NCBI GenBank assembly: GCA_032027205.1
Contig: JAVSMN010000001.1
Location: forward strand, 2,279,254 to 2,343,253
DNA: 64,000 nt
DNA from: Zeimonas sp032027205
GTDB taxonomy: Bacteria > Pseudomonadota > Gammaproteobacteria > Burkholderiales > Burkholderiaceae_E
Direction of reading: 5' to 3'
The notes beneath the pieces are model-generated. The model did no database searches, was not told the DNA's origin, and was given only the letters and a program-made list of their open reading frames with translations. This document shows positions 9,922-18,671 of the stretch, piece after piece (within the stretch, counting starts at the first letter, position 1; the number at the start of each line of letters is the position of its first letter). Both the position numbers and the translations under genes were made by a program.

Positions 9922-10429
9922 ATGGTACGTCCATGTAGCCTATAACCGGTCTGCTTGGACACAACACTCAGGTGCCGGCTGGCGTGGTCGGCGGCGCCGT
10001 TGTACGCCTGGATACGGTGCGCCCCGCAGTGTTGGGTCGTACTCACCTTCAGCAGGGCAGATGCTCGACAATCTCCCGCTATGCTTGTGGAGCAGGCGTC
10101 AAGATTCCGTTTAGGTCGAGATCCAGTTCGGTCAGGATCGCGTCGAGCTTTTATGCGTCGCCCACGGATAGTTCACGCATCACTCTGGGCGGCTCCGCGC
10201 GCGAGCACTGGTCCACTCCGGGACAGCCGCAATAGCTTGCTACGTTATAGGAATTGATTTTCTGATCCCGTTTGGCGACGGCCGTTTTGCAGCGCTTCTT
10301 GCACTTGTAATAACTCGCTGCTCTCCCTCTAAGTCTTGTGCCAAGCGTTGCCGCTTCTTGGGAACTGGGCGCATTGTCAGACCGCTGCTCCCCGGAGCGG
10401 GAATCGAAAGCTTTGAATCGGACGGCACC
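9922..10429. other. Gene-poor stretch in the degraded zone
   Basis: About 500 bp with lower GC than its surroundings. Short open frames occur on both strands but none resembles a protein family and none has a ribosome-binding site. It ends in the 3' remnant of an oxidoreductase gene. Confidence 0.4.
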
Positions 10430-10549
10430 TATGGAAACGACGATCACTTTTCCGAGTACTTCGCCTCGCTCGACGGTCTCGTGCGCAACTGCAATGTCTT
10501 CTAGCGGAAAGGTCGTGACTTTGTTGTGCTGAATCAGGTCCTGTCGCAT
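10430..10549 (-). pseudogene. Remnant: C-terminus of an MDR-type quinone oxidoreductase/alcohol dehydrogenase
   Basis: Forty codons read RQDLIQHNKVTTFPLEDI, then AVAHETVERGEVLGKVIVV. This is the characteristic last helix-strand of zinc-type/quinone oxidoreductases (FPLE..A.AHE....G...GKVV). The frame continues to 10151 without further resemblance, and nothing upstream restores the catalytic or Rossmann domains. It is a 3' gene fragment left by deletion. Confidence 0.45.
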
Positions 10550-10848
10550 CCGAACCGGTCGCCTTGACGGCGTGAAGGTATTGGGTCACGACCGAGTAGT
10601 CGCGTCTGCGCAGCTAAGTGCCGCCCGAGGTCGGCCTTGTGGTCTAGACCATCCGCAACGCGGAACAGGAACGCCGTGGGCAATTGTCGAGGAATATCAA
10701 GAATTCACAGCGACTAGGCTAGATAGCCTGAGTTCCAGAAATGTTCCCTTTCATCGGAATCATCCACCCCACACCGGGAAAAGTAGATTCCTTCACACCC
10801 TAAAAATTCAATCGGGAGGAGTATCGCCAAGTTCATTCCCTTGCTCTC
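10550..10848. other. Intergenic region upstream of the EAL gene
   Basis: 299 bp between the oxidoreductase remnant and the EAL gene, with stop codons in most frames. A G/A-rich GGGAGGAG (10814-10821), about 27 bp before the EAL start, is too distant to be its ribosome-binding site. I see no other feature. Confidence 0.3.
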
Positions 10849-12384
10849 ATGTCCCGACTCGGCGTCGTCTCGCTCGCCTCGCTCACGCTCGTCGCCTTCA
10901 TCGCTCTTCACGACAGCCCTCGCGAAGCAACTCACGCGCAGACCCATCCAAACGGTGCAGCGACCGGTGCGTCTGCGAATGATTCATCCGCGCCAGCTCA
11001 TAGGCAAAACATCGAGGTGCTGTCGGAGACTGAAACGACAAGCCGTTCCGACCCCTGGCACTACGCGACCCTATTCATCGCCTTCGCAGCTGGCGGAACC
11101 GCGGCTGCCTTCGTGCTCAAGCGACTGAACAAGTTTCGCCGACAACCACCTCCATCTCAGCCTGTCGATGCTAATGCTGACAGCGCCCCAGACGCCGACA
11201 CATCCGACATCGTGACCGTGCACGATGAGGCGGGTTACATCCGGTATGCCTCCAGCGGACTTCTCGACTTGGGCGGCTACTCCGTCAGTGGACTGGTTGG
11301 TCGGCGAGGACGGGACCTCGTACACCCTGATGATTTCGGGAATGTTCTCGACGCTGTGCGTGCCGCCCGCACCTCTTCAGAGACCGAACCAACCCGGTTT
11401 AGGTGTCGCACGCGAGGGGGTGACTACATCTGGCTCGAAGCGCGATTCACACATGTCCTGTCGAGGACGGGCGAACGACAGTTCACGGCTCGGGCAATAT
11501 GCATCGCCACTTCAACGCGGAGCACACTCGCCCTCCTCGAGCACGAAATGCCTTGGTCGCCCACCGCCGTGCTTGCGGCAGACGCGCAACGGTACTCACT
11601 GAGTGGCCTGATTCGCGAGTCGCTCAAACGCAAGGAGTTCGAGCTGCACTACCAGCTCAAGGTTTCGCTCGAGAACTGGGAGGTAACCGGAGCGGAAGCG
11701 TTGCTTCGCTGGAACGTACCAGCGGGGCTCGGACGCACTGCTGAAATCGTCGCCGAGGCGGAACGTAGCGGCCTCATCATTCCGCTAGGCGAGTGGGTCG
11801 TTCGCACTGCCGCCCAGCAAAGTCTGCGATGGCGACGGAGTGGCCGCGACTACCCAATCTCGGTCAATATCTCGCCGCTACAGCTTCGAGACCCTAACTT
11901 CGTGGGTCTCATACGCGGGCTTCTTTCCGAAGACCGCCAGCTTCCTCAGTACCTTCAACTGGAGGTGACCGAGCAGGCTTTAGCCTCAAACGACGACGAT
12001 TCGATTCGCTCGATTGCGCAGCTCGCCGCGTTGGGCTTCGTCTTGCATATCGACGACTTCGGGACCGGCATCTCGCAGCTGTCGCAGCTATCGCGCATCC
12101 CTGTGGGAGCCCTGAAGGTCGACCGAGAACTTGTTCGTCGCCTTCCTCATGGTGCGAACAGCTCGGCTACGATGATGGACGCCATCGCCGCCGTTTCGCG
12201 CTCCCTTCACATCAAGGTCATCGCCGAGGGCGTGGAGACTTCGGACGAGCTCGAAGCCCTTCGTGGCTACGGCGTCGATGAAGTGCAAGGATTTCTGCTT
12301 GGACGGCCAATGACCGCTAAGTCCATCGTGGATCTGTCCAGCACGAACGCGCGAAGCGAGAAATGCACGCAGGACGGCGGGTAG
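10849..12384 (+). CDS. PAS-EAL protein, probable membrane-bound c-di-GMP phosphodiesterase
   Basis: A 511-aa protein. Residues 5-20 are a hydrophobic N-terminal segment and 73-90 a transmembrane helix, so residues 21-72 would face the periplasm. A PAS fold occupies about 118-222 (TVHDEAGYIRYASSGLLDLGGYS). The EAL domain runs from about 250 to 495. Residues needed for c-di-GMP hydrolysis are in place: E283 of the EAL motif, N340, E372, the pair D402-D403 (DDFGTG), K423, E460 and Q480. It is therefore expected to be an active phosphodiesterase lowering c-di-GMP in response to a signal sensed by PAS or the periplasmic loop. No GGDEF domain is present. Monocistronic. Confidence 0.85.
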   Translation: MSRLGVVSLASLTLVAFIALHDSPREATHAQTHPNGAATGASANDSSAPAHRQNIEVLSETETTSRSDPWHYATLFIAFAAGGTAAAFVLKRLNKFRRQPPPSQPVDANADSAPDADTSDIVTVHDEAGYIRYASSGLLDLGGYSVSGLVGRRGRDLVHPDDFGNVLDAVRAARTSSETEPTRFRCRTRGGDYIWLEARFTHVLSRTGERQFTARAICIATSTRSTLALLEHEMPWSPTAVLAADAQRYSLSGLIRESLKRKEFELHYQLKVSLENWEVTGAEALLRWNVPAGLGRTAEIVAEAERSGLIIPLGEWVVRTAAQQSLRWRRSGRDYPISVNISPLQLRDPNFVGLIRGLLSEDRQLPQYLQLEVTEQALASNDDDSIRSIAQLAALGFVLHIDDFGTGISQLSQLSRIPVGALKVDRELVRRLPHGANSSATMMDAIAAVSRSLHIKVIAEGVETSDELEALRGYGVDEVQGFLLGRPMTAKSIVDLSSTNARSEKCTQDGG

Positions 12385-12463
12385 TAGTAACAGTAACGCG
12401 CGTGACTCGAGAAAAGCATGAGCATCGCCGAACGAGTCAAGACGGGGGCCCGCCCCACTAAGC

Positions 12464-12688
12464 GTGATTCGGTCACTCATTTACCTCATCCCAGACTTCA
12501 TCCTCGGTGTGATCGAACGGCTGAAGATCGAGGGCACCACGATCCTGCTGGTGGAGCAGAACGCACAGGCAGCGTTGTCCATCGCCGATCGCGGTTACGT
12601 CCTGGAAACGGGACGGGTCACGCCGAGCGATACCGGCCCCAGCTTTCTGATGAACAAGACCGTACAGCAAGCCTATCTCGGGATGTGA
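12464..12688 (+). pseudogene. Remnant: C-terminus of a LivF-type ABC ATPase
   Basis: Roughly 65 codons match the end of LivF (GTTILLVEQNAQAALSIADR, then GYVLETGRV and QQAYLG). They are closely parallel to the end of the intact livF at 6120-6319. Walker A, signature and Walker B are absent, so this cannot be a working ATPase. It marks a deletion or rearrangement of a second Liv locus. Confidence 0.7.
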
Positions 12689-12814
12689 GCTCAGGCGCGC
12701 CGCGCCGGGGGCTTGAACCTGCACTGATTCGAGTCGCGTGAGCCTGAGTGAGAAGAAGGTCGTCGAGCTGCTGGGCCGAGAACGTGTTTGGGAGTACGTC
12801 AGTGGCAACGAGCA

Positions 12815-13567
12815 CTACGAGCGGTGGCGGACGGCCCCGAACTCCGCAGGACTGCGCGTACCGATCTGATCGCGTGCTCCCCGAAAGCGGACCTCCACCT
12901 GGTCCTGCACGCAGGTCGGTGACTTCGACAGGACGATGACCTTGTCCGACAGGTAAACGCTTTCATCGATGTCGTGCGTGATGAAAAGGATCGTCATGTC
13001 GAAAGTCTGGCGCACGGATAGGACGAGGTCTTCGAGATCTTCACGAGTTTGTGCATCGACCGAGGCGAATGGTTCGTCCATCAGCAGGATGTCCGGTCGG
13101 CAAGCGAGCGCTCGCGCGATGGCAGCTCGCTGCTGCATTCCGCCGGACAATTGCCAAGGGTACTTCGCTTCGTGCCCGCGCAGTCCGACGGCCTCAAGGC
13201 AGGTACTGACCCGCTCCTCACGTCCGCGCTTCTTCGTGCCGTTCGCCAACAACGGGAACTCGACGTTTCGGTCGATCGACATCCGCGGATACAGCGAGCG
13301 ACTGTAGTCCTGGAACACCATCGCCAGCCCAGCCGGTACTCCAGCCACCGGGACGCCCTCGAACAAAATCCGACCAGTCGACGGGCGCAGCAGGCCGGCG
13401 ATCGAATAGAGAAGAGTCGTCTTGCCGCAGCCCGACGGTCCGACCAGCGAAACGATCTGGTTTCGACCCACCTCAAAACCGATGCCATCCAGGATCCGAA
13501 GTGCGCTTGGGCAGCGACCATACGAGTGGCCCAGTTCCTCCACACGCAGAATTGGTGATGTGCTCAT
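12815..13567 (-). CDS. ABC transporter ATP-binding protein (nitrate/sulfonate/taurine type, SsuB/TauB-like)
   Basis: A complete 250-aa ATPase. Walker A is GPSGCGKTT, the Q-loop is AMVFQDYSRSLYP, the signature is LSGGMQQR, Walker B is ILLMDEPFAS and the switch is FITHDIDE. The C-terminus has the VEVRFRGARDQIGTRSPAEF pattern typical of the family. The gene lies 7 bp downstream of a permease gene that has lost its N-terminus, and no binding protein is nearby, so the transporter is probably non-functional here even though this subunit is intact. Confidence 0.88.
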   Translation of the reverse strand: MSTSPILRVEELGHSYGRCPSALRILDGIGFEVGRNQIVSLVGPSGCGKTTLLYSIAGLLRPSTGRILFEGVPVAGVPAGLAMVFQDYSRSLYPRMSIDRNVEFPLLANGTKKRGREERVSTCLEAVGLRGHEAKYPWQLSGGMQQRAAIARALACRPDILLMDEPFASVDAQTREDLEDLVLSVRQTFDMTILFITHDIDESVYLSDKVIVLSKSPTCVQDQVEVRFRGARDQIGTRSPAEFGAVRHRS

Positions 13568-13574
13568 CGCTTGC

Positions 13575-14115
13575 CTATTCCGGTGCAGCGGGCTGCCATT
13601 TGAGAAGTGCTTTCTCGAGCATCGTAACGAGCGTGTTCAGGAGATAGCCGATCGCTCCTAGGAGGACGATGCATGCCCACATGTTGGCGAGCGCAAAACT
13701 CTGCTGCTCGAACATCAGCCGATATCCGATTCCGCTGGTTGCGGCGACCATCTCGGAGAGCACCATCACAATGAGAGCGAGCGCCGTGCTGACCCGCAGG
13801 CCCGCCAATATGAGAGGGGTACTGGCGGGAAGCACGATGTGTCGCAAGCGCCTCGCCGTGCCGACGTGAAAGGTACGGGCGGTTGCGTGGTACAGCGGTT
13901 CGTCCGAACGCACGCCCGTGATCGTGTTTAGCAGGATCGGCCATACCGACGTGAACGCGATCAAACTGATCCGCATTCCGGAGCCGATGCCGAAGAGAAG
14001 CATGAAGATCGGTACGAGCGCCGGTGGTACCGATCGCATGAACTGCAGGGTTGGATCGACGAAGTCTCCGACGCGAGGAAGCAGCCCCATAATCGTTCCG
14101 GCACGACGACCGACT
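13575..14115 (-). pseudogene. N-terminally truncated SsuC/TauC-type ABC permease
   Basis: About 171 aa from an internal ATG at 14090. Family members are about 250-270 aa, so roughly the first 80-90 residues, with the first membrane helices, are missing. Resemblance starts at about AGTIMGLLPRVGDFVDPTLQ and runs to the C-terminus, including the ATPase-contact loop HATARTFHVGTARRLRHIVLP. Immediately upstream (14116-14190) the sequence joins a different, also broken, gene on the other strand. This is a rearrangement junction. Confidence 0.7.
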
Positions 14116-14185
14116 CCCTTCGCACATCAGGCTCTTGTTCACGCAGCTGTGCAATGTTCGAGTCCACCGGTTCCGTCACGGCCGA

Positions 14186-14956
14186 GTTCTGCTGGCTTCC
14201 CGCTTGATCCCGCTTTTTCGCGTTGATCGCCCGTGGACCGAGCAGTGCCTGCTGCCACGGTTCGATTGGACGGCCGACCCTATAGAGGCCAAGGCCGCAT
14301 GGGAGGGCTTCCTATGGTCGCCGCGCCTGTACCAGCCGTTGCTGCTTGCGTTCAAACCCCAGTTCCTCGAAACGGCGCGTCACTATGGTGAGTTGGGTGA
14401 ACATGCCCAGCAGTTCGCTGCCTTCCTGACGTATGCGGCGTTGGGGCCGGTCGAGGACTACACGGCGGAGGATTGGCGCGCTGCCCTTGCTGCGCTACCG
14501 CGGGAGGGGCTTCAGGAATCAGCAGAAGCGTTGGTTCAGGCGCTCGAAGGGGGCGGGTGATCAACGTGAGGAGTACTGGAAGAACCGCATCCAACCGTTC
14601 TGGCAGGACGTCTGGCCTAAGTCGCGCGATCTCGTACGCCTGGCATCGCGGAGTCTCTTGCTCGGTTGTGCATCGCTGCGGGTGCCGAGTTCCCGATGGC
14701 TTTGACCGCGGTTCTCGACTGGTTGCAGCCCATCGAGCACCCGTACTACGTCATTCATCGCTTGCACGAGTCCGGGCTATGCGGCCGTTTCCCCGTCGAC
14801 GCCCTGCAACTGTTGGCGGCGATCGTCGCCGATCACCCTTGGAGCGCGCCCGAAGTGGGGCAATGCCTTGATCTCCTCGTGCAGGCGGACGCGGGTCTCG
14901 CACAAGACCCTAGGTATCACCGCCTACGCGAGTACGTCAGAAGACGGGGAGGATGA
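14186..14956 (+). pseudogene. Remnant of a DUF4020-like (SIR2-associated) defence protein, two frameshifts
   Basis: Three consecutive plus-strand segments read as one protein tail. Segment 1, to 14560: WTEQCLLPRFDWTADPIEAK, WEGFLWSPRLYQPLL. Segment 2, about 14556-14635: DQREEYWKNRIQPFWQDVWPK. Segment 3, about 14645-14956: IAESLARLCIAAGAEFP, DWLQPIEHPYYVIHRLHESG, ending EYVRRRGG. From memory this matches DUF4020 C-terminal regions found with SIR2-type antiphage proteins. The frames go 2, 0, 2 (coordinate modulo 3). The first shift is near a GGGGGCGGG run (about 14548-14556) and the second near 14630-14644. The N-terminal catalytic part is absent. The family name is recalled, not searched. Confidence 0.45.
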
Positions 14957-15232
14957 GCGAATAGGGCGGACGCGCTAGGGTCTGACTCACCTTGTCCTAG
15001 GCGTGGTGAGTTCGCGCGGACCGCGACCTTCCACTCGTCGACCTGCTTCGCGTCATCCGCCTGCGGGCCAGGTACGCAGAGAGACTCTCTTCGTTCAGGC
15101 CGCCCCTCGATTGCGCTTCACGCAATGACAACACTTGGCGCCGATCCTGTTCCTTCGCTCAGACGATCAGATCCCACGAGGGGCAATGCAAGCGAAGGTA
15201 AGCGATTGACGCCGCGCAGTCGTGCGTGCCGG
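14957..15232. other. Interval downstream of the glmS 3' end
   Basis: 276 bp between the DUF4020-like remnant and the glmS stop. There is a short ATTGCG-CTTCA-CGCAAT inverted repeat near 15112-15128 but no T-run. I could not recognise a Tn7-type end. This is where an attTn7-type insertion would join. Confidence 0.35.
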
Positions 15233-17086
15233 TCATTCGACCGTCACGCTCTTCGCTAGATTGCGCGGCTTGTCCACATCCGTCCCCCGCACCAGCGCCA
15301 CGTGATACGCGAGCAACTGCAGCGGCACCACGTGCAGGATCGGCGACAGCAGCCCGGCGTGGTCGCCGAGGTTGATGATGTTCACGCCGTCGGTGGGTTC
15401 GATGCGCGTGTCGCGGTCGGCGAATACGAAGAGCTCGCCGCCGCGGGCGCGCACTTCCTGCAGGTTCGACTTCAGCTTCTCGATCAGCGAGTCGTTCGGC
15501 GCGACGACGACCACCGGCATGTCGCGGTCGACCAGCGCGAGCGGGCCGTGCTTGAGCTCTCCCGCCGCATAGGCCTCGGCGTGGATGTAGGTGATCTCCT
15601 TGAGCTTCAGCGCGCCTTCCTGCGCGATCGGGTAGTGCACGCCGCGGCCGAGGAAGAGCGCGTGCTGCTTCGGCGCGAAGCGGTTCGCCCAGTGGCGCAC
15701 CGCCTCCTCGCACTGGAGCACGTGGTTCATCGCTGCCGGCAGGTGGCGCAACTGCGCGAGCAACTCCTTCTCCTTGCTTGCCGCCAGGCGCTTGCGTTGG
15801 CGCGCGAGCACGAGCGTGAGCACGAAGAGCACGGTGAGCTGCGTGGTGAACGCCTTCGTCGACGCGACGCCGATCTCGGGGCCTGCGCGCGTGAGGAAGC
15901 GCAGCCGGCTCTGGCGCACCAGCGCCGATTCGGGCACGTTGCAGATCGACAGCGAATCGCGCAGGCCGATCGTCGTTGCGTGCTGTAGCGCGGCCAGCGT
16001 GTCGGCCGTCTCGCCCGATTGCGAGACGGTGATCACCAGCGTCTTGGGTAGCGCGACCGAATCGCGATAGCGGTACTCGCTGGCAATCTCCACCGACACC
16101 GGGATGCCGGCGATCGCTTCGAGCCAGTATTTCGCAACGAGCCCTGCGTGCCAACTCGTTCCGCAGGCGAGGATCAGGATGTGCTTCGTGCGTGCGAACA
16201 CTTCCTCGGCTTCGGCGCCGAACAGGCCAGCCGACACCGACGACGCGTTCGTCACCATCTCGAGCGTGTTGGCGATGGCGCCCGGCTGCTCGAAGATCTC
16301 CTTCTGCATGTAGTGCTGGTACTGGCCGAGCTCGATCGAGTCGGCCGACAGCTGGCTCTCGACGACCGGGCGCTGCGCCGGCCTGCCTTCGGCGTCGACG
16401 ATCGAATAGCCGTCGGTGCCGATGCGCACGACGTCGCCGTCCTCGAGGTATGCGACGCGGCGCGTGACCTGCAGCAGCGCCGAGGTGTCGGAGGCGAGGA
16501 AGTTTTCGCTGCCCTCGGCCGAGGAGGCGCCCACGCCGAGCAGCAGCGGCGAGCCCTTGCGCGCGCCCACCACGGTGTGCGGCTCGGCGGCGTGGATCGC
16601 TGCAATCGCGTATGCGCCTTCCAGTTCGCGTACCGTGCGCTGCATGGCCTCGAAGAGTTTCAGGCCCGACGCCACGTGGCTGTGCAGCAGGTGCGCGACG
16701 ACTTCGGTATCGGTGTCGCTGACGAAGGTGTAGCCCGCGGCGAGCAGCCGCGAGCGCAGCACTTCGTGATTCTCGATGATGCCGTTGTGCACCACCGAAA
16801 CCTCGACGCCGCCGCCCGACGAGAAGTGCGGGTGCGCGTTCTTCTCCGAGACGCCGCCGTGCGTGGCCCAGCGCGTGTGCGCGATGCCGGTCGGCGCAAT
16901 CGCGCGCATCTCGCGGGCGCGCGCTTCGAGGTCCGACACGCGCCCGACCGAGCGCACGCGGTTCATCGCACCGTTGAGGATCGCGATGCCGGCGGAGTCG
17001 TAGCCCCGATATTCGAGTCTGCGCAGACCCTCGATGAGGATCGGCACGACGTTGCGGTGGGCCACTGCCCCGACGATTCCACACAT
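15233..17086 (-). CDS. glmS: Glutamine--fructose-6-phosphate aminotransferase (isomerizing)
   Basis: A 617-aa cytosolic enzyme making glucosamine-6-phosphate, the first step of UDP-GlcNAc and cell-wall synthesis. The N-terminal glutaminase domain begins MCGIVGAV with nucleophile Cys2, followed by RLEYRGYDSAGIA and HTRWATHGG. Two SIS domains follow (LACGTSWHAGLVAKYW and LFLGRGVHYPIAQEGALKLK). The C-terminus GTDVDKPRNLAKSVTVE is the highly conserved end whose coding DNA is recognised by Tn7-type transposons. It lies 81 bp downstream of glmU, in the same direction. Confidence 0.98.
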   Translation of the reverse strand: MCGIVGAVAHRNVVPILIEGLRRLEYRGYDSAGIAILNGAMNRVRSVGRVSDLEARAREMRAIAPTGIAHTRWATHGGVSEKNAHPHFSSGGGVEVSVVHNGIIENHEVLRSRLLAAGYTFVSDTDTEVVAHLLHSHVASGLKLFEAMQRTVRELEGAYAIAAIHAAEPHTVVGARKGSPLLLGVGASSAEGSENFLASDTSALLQVTRRVAYLEDGDVVRIGTDGYSIVDAEGRPAQRPVVESQLSADSIELGQYQHYMQKEIFEQPGAIANTLEMVTNASSVSAGLFGAEAEEVFARTKHILILACGTSWHAGLVAKYWLEAIAGIPVSVEIASEYRYRDSVALPKTLVITVSQSGETADTLAALQHATTIGLRDSLSICNVPESALVRQSRLRFLTRAGPEIGVASTKAFTTQLTVLFVLTLVLARQRKRLAASKEKELLAQLRHLPAAMNHVLQCEEAVRHWANRFAPKQHALFLGRGVHYPIAQEGALKLKEITYIHAEAYAAGELKHGPLALVDRDMPVVVVAPNDSLIEKLKSNLQEVRARGGELFVFADRDTRIEPTDGVNIINLGDHAGLLSPILHVVPLQLLAYHVALVRGTDVDKPRNLAKSVTVE

Positions 17087-17167
17087 GTTGCCAACTGCTC
17101 CTGTGCACCGCGGCGGTCGCCGGCCGCTGGCGGCCTGGCGACTCGCTTTTCGGCGCGGGTTGTTACG

Positions 17168-18538
17168 CTATCCGGCTTGGCGGTTCTTCCGGGCCGGCCG
17201 CTTCCAGGAATCGATCGTCACCTGTTTCGTGCGCGACAGCGTCAGGCGCCCTTCCGGGGCATCCTCCGTGAGGGTGGTGCCTGCGCCGATCGTTGCGCCG
17301 CGGCCGACGCTCACCGGCGCAACGAGTTGCGTGTCGCTGCCGATGAACGCGTCGTCGCCGATCACCGTCTCGTACTTGTTCACGCCGTCGTAGTTGCAGG
17401 TGATCGTGCCGGCGCCGAGGTTCACGCGCTCGCCGATCGACGCATCGCCGATGTAGGCGAGGTGGTTCGCTTTCGATCCGGCGCGCATCTTCGTGTTCTT
17501 GATCTCGACGAAGTTGCCCACGTGCGTGGCGTCGCCCAGTTCGGTACCGGGGCGCAGCCGCGCGAAGGGGCCGATGCGCGCGTTTGCGCCGACCACCGCG
17601 TCATCGATGTTCGAGTACGGCAGGATGCGCGTGCCGGCGCCGATGCGCGCCGAGCGGATCGTGCAGTACGGGCCGATCTCCACGCAGTCGCCCAGCTCGA
17701 CGTCGCCCTCGAATACGCAGCCGACGTCGATGAATACGTCGCGACCGCAGCGCAGCCGGCCGCGTACATCGAGGCGCGTCGGATCGGCCAGTCGAACACC
17801 GTCCTCCTCCATCAGCCGCTCGGCGAGCCGGGCCTGGAAGAGCCGTTCGAGTCGCGCTAGTTGCAGCTTGCTGTTCACGCCGAGCGTCTCCGACGCCTGC
17901 ACGGGCTGCGCAGATGCGACACGGACGCCATCGTGGACCGCCGAGGCGACGATGTCGGTGAGGTAATACTCACCCTGCGCGTTGTCGTTGCCCAGCGCCG
18001 CCAGCCAGCGTTTCAGCGCCGGCGTCGGCGCGACGAGGATTCCGGTGTTGATCTCGCGGATGTCGCGCTGCGCCGCGTCGGCATCGCGATGCTCGACGAT
18101 GCAAACGATTCGTCCGTCGCGCCGAACGATGCGCCCGTAGCCGGCGGGGTCGTCCAGCTCGACGGTGAGCAGCGCGAGCGCGTCGTTGCCGGCCGCCTGC
18201 ACGAGCCGATCGAGCGTTTCCGCGCGGATGAGCGGCACGTCGCCGTACAGCACCAGCGTCGGCACGTTGTCGGCGAGCAGCGGCGCCGCCTGCTGCACCG
18301 CATGGCCGGTGCCCAGTTGCGGTTGCTGCAGCACCCAGTGCAGGTCGTCTCCGGCGATTGCCTCCGACACCGTTTCGCCGCCGTGTCCGTAGACGACGAC
18401 GATCGTTTCCGGATCGAGGCCGCGCGCCTCGTCGACGACGTGCTGCAGCAGCGGCTTGCCGGCCAGCGGATGCAGGACCTTCGGAAGCGCCGAGCGCATC
18501 CGCTTGCCCATCCCTGCGGCGAGGATGACGATGTTCAC
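17168..18538 (-). CDS. glmU: Bifunctional N-acetylglucosamine-1-phosphate uridyltransferase / glucosamine-1-phosphate acetyltransferase
   Basis: A 456-aa enzyme. The N-terminal uridyltransferase domain shows AAGMGKRMRSALPKVLHPLA and QQPQLGTGHAVQQA. The C-terminal left-handed beta-helix acetyltransferase domain has hexapeptide repeats and the motif IGDASIGERVNLGAGTITCN. It starts with GTG at 18538. Together with glmS downstream it completes UDP-GlcNAc synthesis from fructose-6-phosphate, apart from GlmM, which is not in the window. Confidence 0.97.
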   Translation of the reverse strand: MNIVILAAGMGKRMRSALPKVLHPLAGKPLLQHVVDEARGLDPETIVVVYGHGGETVSEAIAGDDLHWVLQQPQLGTGHAVQQAAPLLADNVPTLVLYGDVPLIRAETLDRLVQAAGNDALALLTVELDDPAGYGRIVRRDGRIVCIVEHRDADAAQRDIREINTGILVAPTPALKRWLAALGNDNAQGEYYLTDIVASAVHDGVRVASAQPVQASETLGVNSKLQLARLERLFQARLAERLMEEDGVRLADPTRLDVRGRLRCGRDVFIDVGCVFEGDVELGDCVEIGPYCTIRSARIGAGTRILPYSNIDDAVVGANARIGPFARLRPGTELGDATHVGNFVEIKNTKMRAGSKANHLAYIGDASIGERVNLGAGTITCNYDGVNKYETVIGDDAFIGSDTQLVAPVSVGRGATIGAGTTLTEDAPEGRLTLSRTKQVTIDSWKRPARKNRQAG

Positions 18539-18671
18539 GTTTTCCTTGTGTTTTCAGCTACTTGCAGGGCGCGGTGAGCATTTGTCGAAAAGCTTAACAC
18601 GCAGCCGCATGTGTTCCCGCGAGCACCCTGCCGTCGAAGAGCAGCCTGCGGCGGTCGGCGAGCCGCGCGAA

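Noticed and set aside
12738..12869. Small plus-strand ORF (VSLSEKKVVELLGRERVWEY...)
   Set aside because: No ribosome-binding site or family resemblance, and it overlaps the 3' end of the ABC ATPase gene.
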